A stretch of DNA of 64,000 nt, taken from Silvimonas iriomotensis (GTDB lineage Bacteria > Pseudomonadota > Gammaproteobacteria > Burkholderiales > Chitinibacteraceae). Shown here one piece after another: positions 61,549 through 64,000 of this stretch. Location of the stretch: contig NZ_BMLX01000006.1 of the NCBI RefSeq assembly GCF_014645535.1, positions 1 to 64,000 of the forward strand. Direction: 5' to 3'. The notes under the pieces are model-generated. The model had not been told where the DNA came from. It was given only the letters and a program-made list of their open reading frames with translations, and did no database searches. The position numbers and the translations under genes were made by a program. The stretch's first letter is position 1; each line of letters starts with the position of its first letter.

Positions 61549-62339
61549 AATGGATTCTGGCCATTCTGGTCCTCGCCAACGTCGCTTTTTTTGCGCTGGA
61601 CCGGGCCTTGCCCAATGCCTTGCCGCCCAGCCTGCCCCTGCATGAAGTCAATGCCGACAAAGTCCATATCGTGACCGGGAATGCCGGCTTTGCCAGCCAG
61701 CCCGCGGCCACACCGACGCCGGCTGCAGATACGGCATCCAGCGCCAGCACCGCGACGCCCGTGCCCACGCCCACCGCAACGCCGGTCGCGACACCCGCAC
61801 CGACGCCAACACCGACCCCGGTCAAGGCCACGCCAGCGCCGACGTCGACGCCTGTGCCGCAAACCCAGGCCAGCACCGCGCCACAGGCGTGCCTGCGCTG
61901 GACCGGGCTGACCGGCGATCAAGCCGATACCGCCCGTTCACGACTGAAGACCCTGAAGATTGCCGCCAGCGAGCAAAACCTGGGCGCCAACGCCAAGGTG
62001 TGGGTGTATATCCCGCCGCAACCAGATCTGGATGCCGCCAAGCGCAAGGCCGAGCAACTGGCTGAGCTGGAAATTGATGATTACTTTGTGGTCAACAACG
62101 GCAGCAAGTGGCAGAACGCGATTTCACTGGGCGTCTATTCAACGCATGAAGCGGGCGAGCGACGCCTGGCTGATCTGCGTGCCAAGGGTGTGAAGTCGGC
62201 CGTGCTGCGCGACAAGGACGACACGCTGCGCCACACCAGCTTTGTCTTCAAATCCGTAACGGATGCCCAGCGAGACGCCCTGCAAAAAGCCAGCGCCACG
62301 CTCAAGGGCACCGTCCTGGAACCCACGCCCTGCACCTAA
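61545..62339 (+). CDS. SPOR-domain protein
   Basis: This is a 264-residue protein with one N-terminal helix (WILAILVLANVAFFALD), a Thr/Pro/Ala-rich linker (about 55-115) and a C-terminal SPOR-like domain (WQNAISLGVYSTHEAGERRLADLRAKGV). SPOR domains bind denuded septal peptidoglycan. It starts inside the coaX stop (ATGA), so birA-coaX-SPOR is one unit. Confidence 0.85.
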   Translation: MKWILAILVLANVAFFALDRALPNALPPSLPLHEVNADKVHIVTGNAGFASQPAATPTPAADTASSASTATPVPTPTATPVATPAPTPTPTPVKATPAPTSTPVPQTQASTAPQACLRWTGLTGDQADTARSRLKTLKIAASEQNLGANAKVWVYIPPQPDLDAAKRKAEQLAELEIDDYFVVNNGSKWQNAISLGVYSTHEAGERRLADLRAKGVKSAVLRDKDDTLRHTSFVFKSVTDAQRDALQKASATLKGTVLEPTPCT

Positions 62340-62357
62340 GCACGCGCCAGTCAGGGC

Positions 62358-63599
62358 TCAGGGGTTGAGCTTTCTGACTTCCACCCCGTTGGGATCAGGT
62401 TGCGGCGCCGTATCAGCCGCAGTCTGATCCGGTGCGGCCGGCTGGCTGAGTGGTTTGGGCGCATAACGCACAAAGTCGCCAGGTTGCGCCTGGTTTTTAT
62501 CGATGGCGATCGCTGAAAACTGCGCCTGCACTTGCCGCACGGTCACCGTGCCGGCGCGGTCTTCCGGCAGGCCAAAGCCGTAACCGGGATTGGAACCGGG
62601 CGGCTCGATAAACTGCATCCCGGCTTTCTGGCGATAGAACTGGAAGCGGTCGCCCGCCGCAATGCCGCTGAGCGCGCCGGCATCGACATACGCAATGCCG
62701 TTGTCGACCCGCGTCACGCGCGCGGAGAACGGCACGCAAGCCGCATCGGCCTGCATGGCGGCCACCAGCTGGTCTGCCACCTTGCCCAGCGCCTTGCCGA
62801 AATCCGTCTTCATGAACCCGGCCGAGCCCACGGGCTGGCTGTCCCGCGCCAGAATTTCGCCAGTGACTTCGGCCTGCACCCGGCGCTGGGTAATCAGCGA
62901 GCCAGAGATCGCATCAAACAGGAAGACCTCGATATCGGCGTGGCGCAAAGACGGTGTGGATTTGAGCCCCAGCCCGAAAAAACCAATGATCGGGCCGTCT
63001 GCTTCCAGCTTGCGCTCCCCCGGCCGCGTGTCGGTGCCGTGGGTGAAGCGATAGGTTTCGCCTTCGGTGGAAATATCATGCACGATGCCGCCGAGCACCA
63101 TCTGCGTGCCAAACTGGCGCCCCAGCAAACGCACCTGGTTGGGCAGGAACACCGGCGCATCGTAACGCGGCAGCAGATCAAACGGGACTTCCTGCTTGCT
63201 GGCACTGGTGAGCCAGCCGCCGGCCCGCGTCAGCCGCTGCTGGAAGATATCCTGCATGCCGCCCTGCATTTGCCGCAGATCAACCGCCTGTGAAGGCTGG
63301 CTCAGCCAGAACGGCGTCACCAGTACCTTGCGCTTGTACGGCATGGCGGCACAACGCGGTGGTGCCACCTGATCGCCCGCCATGGCCATGGCGTCGTCCT
63401 GGCTGGCCGCACCGGCTGCTGCCGCCCCACTCCCACCCGCCGCGCTGGCTGTGCTGGCAGCACTGGCGGGGCGCCCTGGATAACCGGAATAACCCGGCCC
63501 GGGCGATTGGGCATCGGCCAGACTGGCTGTCGGCAACGCGCAAGCAAGCATGCCCAGCGTCAACAGGCAGCGACAGATCGGACTCAAGTTCAAAGGCAT
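62358..63599 (-). CDS. FlgT-like flagellar assembly protein
   Basis: This is a 413-residue exported protein. The start at 63599 gives a signal peptide (LLTLGMLACALPTASLA). After an Ala/Gly-rich linker come an N-terminal domain starting KRKVLVTPFWLSQPSQAVDLRQMQGGMQDIFQQRL and a C-terminal part with GIAYVDAGALSGIAAGDRFQFYR, the order of FlgT middle and C domains. FlgT forms the H-ring of polar flagella. No other flagellar gene adjoins, so a general envelope role is possible. Confidence 0.6.
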   Translation of the reverse strand: MPLNLSPICRCLLTLGMLACALPTASLADAQSPGPGYSGYPGRPASAASTASAAGGSGAAAAGAASQDDAMAMAGDQVAPPRCAAMPYKRKVLVTPFWLSQPSQAVDLRQMQGGMQDIFQQRLTRAGGWLTSASKQEVPFDLLPRYDAPVFLPNQVRLLGRQFGTQMVLGGIVHDISTEGETYRFTHGTDTRPGERKLEADGPIIGFFGLGLKSTPSLRHADIEVFLFDAISGSLITQRRVQAEVTGEILARDSQPVGSAGFMKTDFGKALGKVADQLVAAMQADAACVPFSARVTRVDNGIAYVDAGALSGIAAGDRFQFYRQKAGMQFIEPPGSNPGYGFGLPEDRAGTVTVRQVQAQFSAIAIDKNQAQPGDFVRYAPKPLSQPAAPDQTAADTAPQPDPNGVEVRKLNP

Positions 63600-63675
63600 G
63601 TGCAGCATCCGCAATGGGCGACATCGCCATGATATATCGATAAACGCAGCCCGGCCGATCCGGCGTACAGCGTGA

Positions 63676-64000
63676 TCAGCGAACCTTGAACACCAGATCC
63701 CACACGCCGTGGCCCAGGTTGATACCGCGCTGCTCAAACTTGGTCAGCGGACGGTATTCAGGGCGCGGCGCGTAACCTTCTGCCGTGTTCTGCAGCGCGC
63801 TTTCCGCGCTCAGCACTTCCAGCATCTGGATGGCGTAGTCTTCCCAGTCCGTCGCCAGATGCACGTAGCCGCCTTGTTTGATGCGGCTGACCAGCAGCTT
63901 GAGGAAGCCAGGCTGGATCAGGCGGCGCTTGTTATGGCGCTTTTTGTGCCACGGGTCCGGGAAGAACACGTGCACGCCATCCAGCGCGGCCGGGGCGATC
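63676..64000 (-). CDS. trmB: tRNA (guanine-N7-)-methyltransferase, 3' part
   Basis: This is the C-terminal part of TrmB, which methylates G46 in the tRNA variable loop using S-adenosylmethionine. The block [18 protein letters not shown] and the later TKFEQRG are diagnostic. The frame is open to the window edge, so the start and the SAM-binding Rossmann motif lie beyond base 64000. Confidence 0.93.
   Translation of the reverse strand, partial: IAPAALDGVHVFFPDPWHKKRHNKRRLIQPGFLKLLVSRIKQGGYVHLATDWEDYAIQMLEVLSAESALQNTAEGYAPRPEYRPLTKFEQRGINLGHGVWDLVFKVR

Noticed and set aside
1-64000. tRNA or rRNA genes
   Set aside because: No rRNA stretch or tRNA cloverleaf with a recognisable T-loop was seen; a dedicated scan could still find one.

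Overview
This window looks like chromosomal DNA of a high-GC betaproteobacterium, probably of the Neisseriales (Chitinibacteraceae/Chromobacteriaceae-like). The reasons are the grxC-secB-gpsA, ubiC/ubiA, birA-coaX-SPOR and ubiH-pepP neighbourhoods, an HslV with the betaproteobacterial MEQF(D/H)G propeptide, and repeats matching the Neisseria dRS3 consensus (ATTCCC-N8-GGGAAT). The lineage is an inference from gene content only. No rRNA, tRNA, CRISPR array, prophage or intact transposase was seen.

Layout. 1-3.4 kb: glutaredoxin, a WXXGXW lipoprotein, SecB, an SH3 protein and GpsA. 3.5-9 kb: PiT phosphate transporter, convergent with azlC-azlD-bioF-bioH, then ubiC. 9-13 kb: beta-propeller lipoprotein, ubiA, a membrane protein and a YebC regulator. 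13-18 kb: PEBP protein, AraC regulator, and an overlapping CHASE2-adenylate cyclase / SH3 / M48 protease operon. 18-19.9 kb: an accessory patch with two secreted-type genes, one apparently 5'-truncated, bounded on both sides by oppositely oriented TGAGAC-type repeats that resemble insertion-sequence ends. 20-34 kb: MarR-MFS pair, a soluble PAS-PAS chemoreceptor, DHA2 exporter, DedA-rhodanese fusion, divergent DUF2917/MocR pair, YcaQ glycosylase, TRIC channel, PBP1a, ArgP and two small envelope proteins. 34-37 kb: S46 dipeptidyl peptidase and a Ser/Thr-rich protein. 37.3-40.9 kb: a 3-hydroxybutyrate/ketone-body operon (GntP-type permease, dehydrogenase, CoA-transferase A and B).

41-42.2 kb and 46.4-47.1 kb hold the most unusual DNA. 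Here are two long non-coding elements whose ends are inverted copies of each other. Each arm carries a long hairpin whose sequence differs between copies while pairing is kept. A partial third copy, a 19-unit hexanucleotide array, four dRS3-like palindromes and a further 30-bp palindromic repeat lie among them. One block sits inside an otherwise ordinary allantoin catabolic operon.

42.2-51.4 kb: ubiH and pepP, then a route from allantoin to glyoxylate: racemase, PuuE allantoinase, allantoicase and ureidoglycolate lyase. A GntR/FCD regulator is divergent from an NCS1 permease, with two identical TTGTATACAA palindromes between them that probably act as operators. 51.4-64 kb: PilZ protein, ferritin-like protein, a giant AsmA/DUF748 protein, a double-STAS protein, HslV without an adjacent hslU, birA, coaX, a SPOR protein, an FlgT-like protein and the 3' part of trmB.
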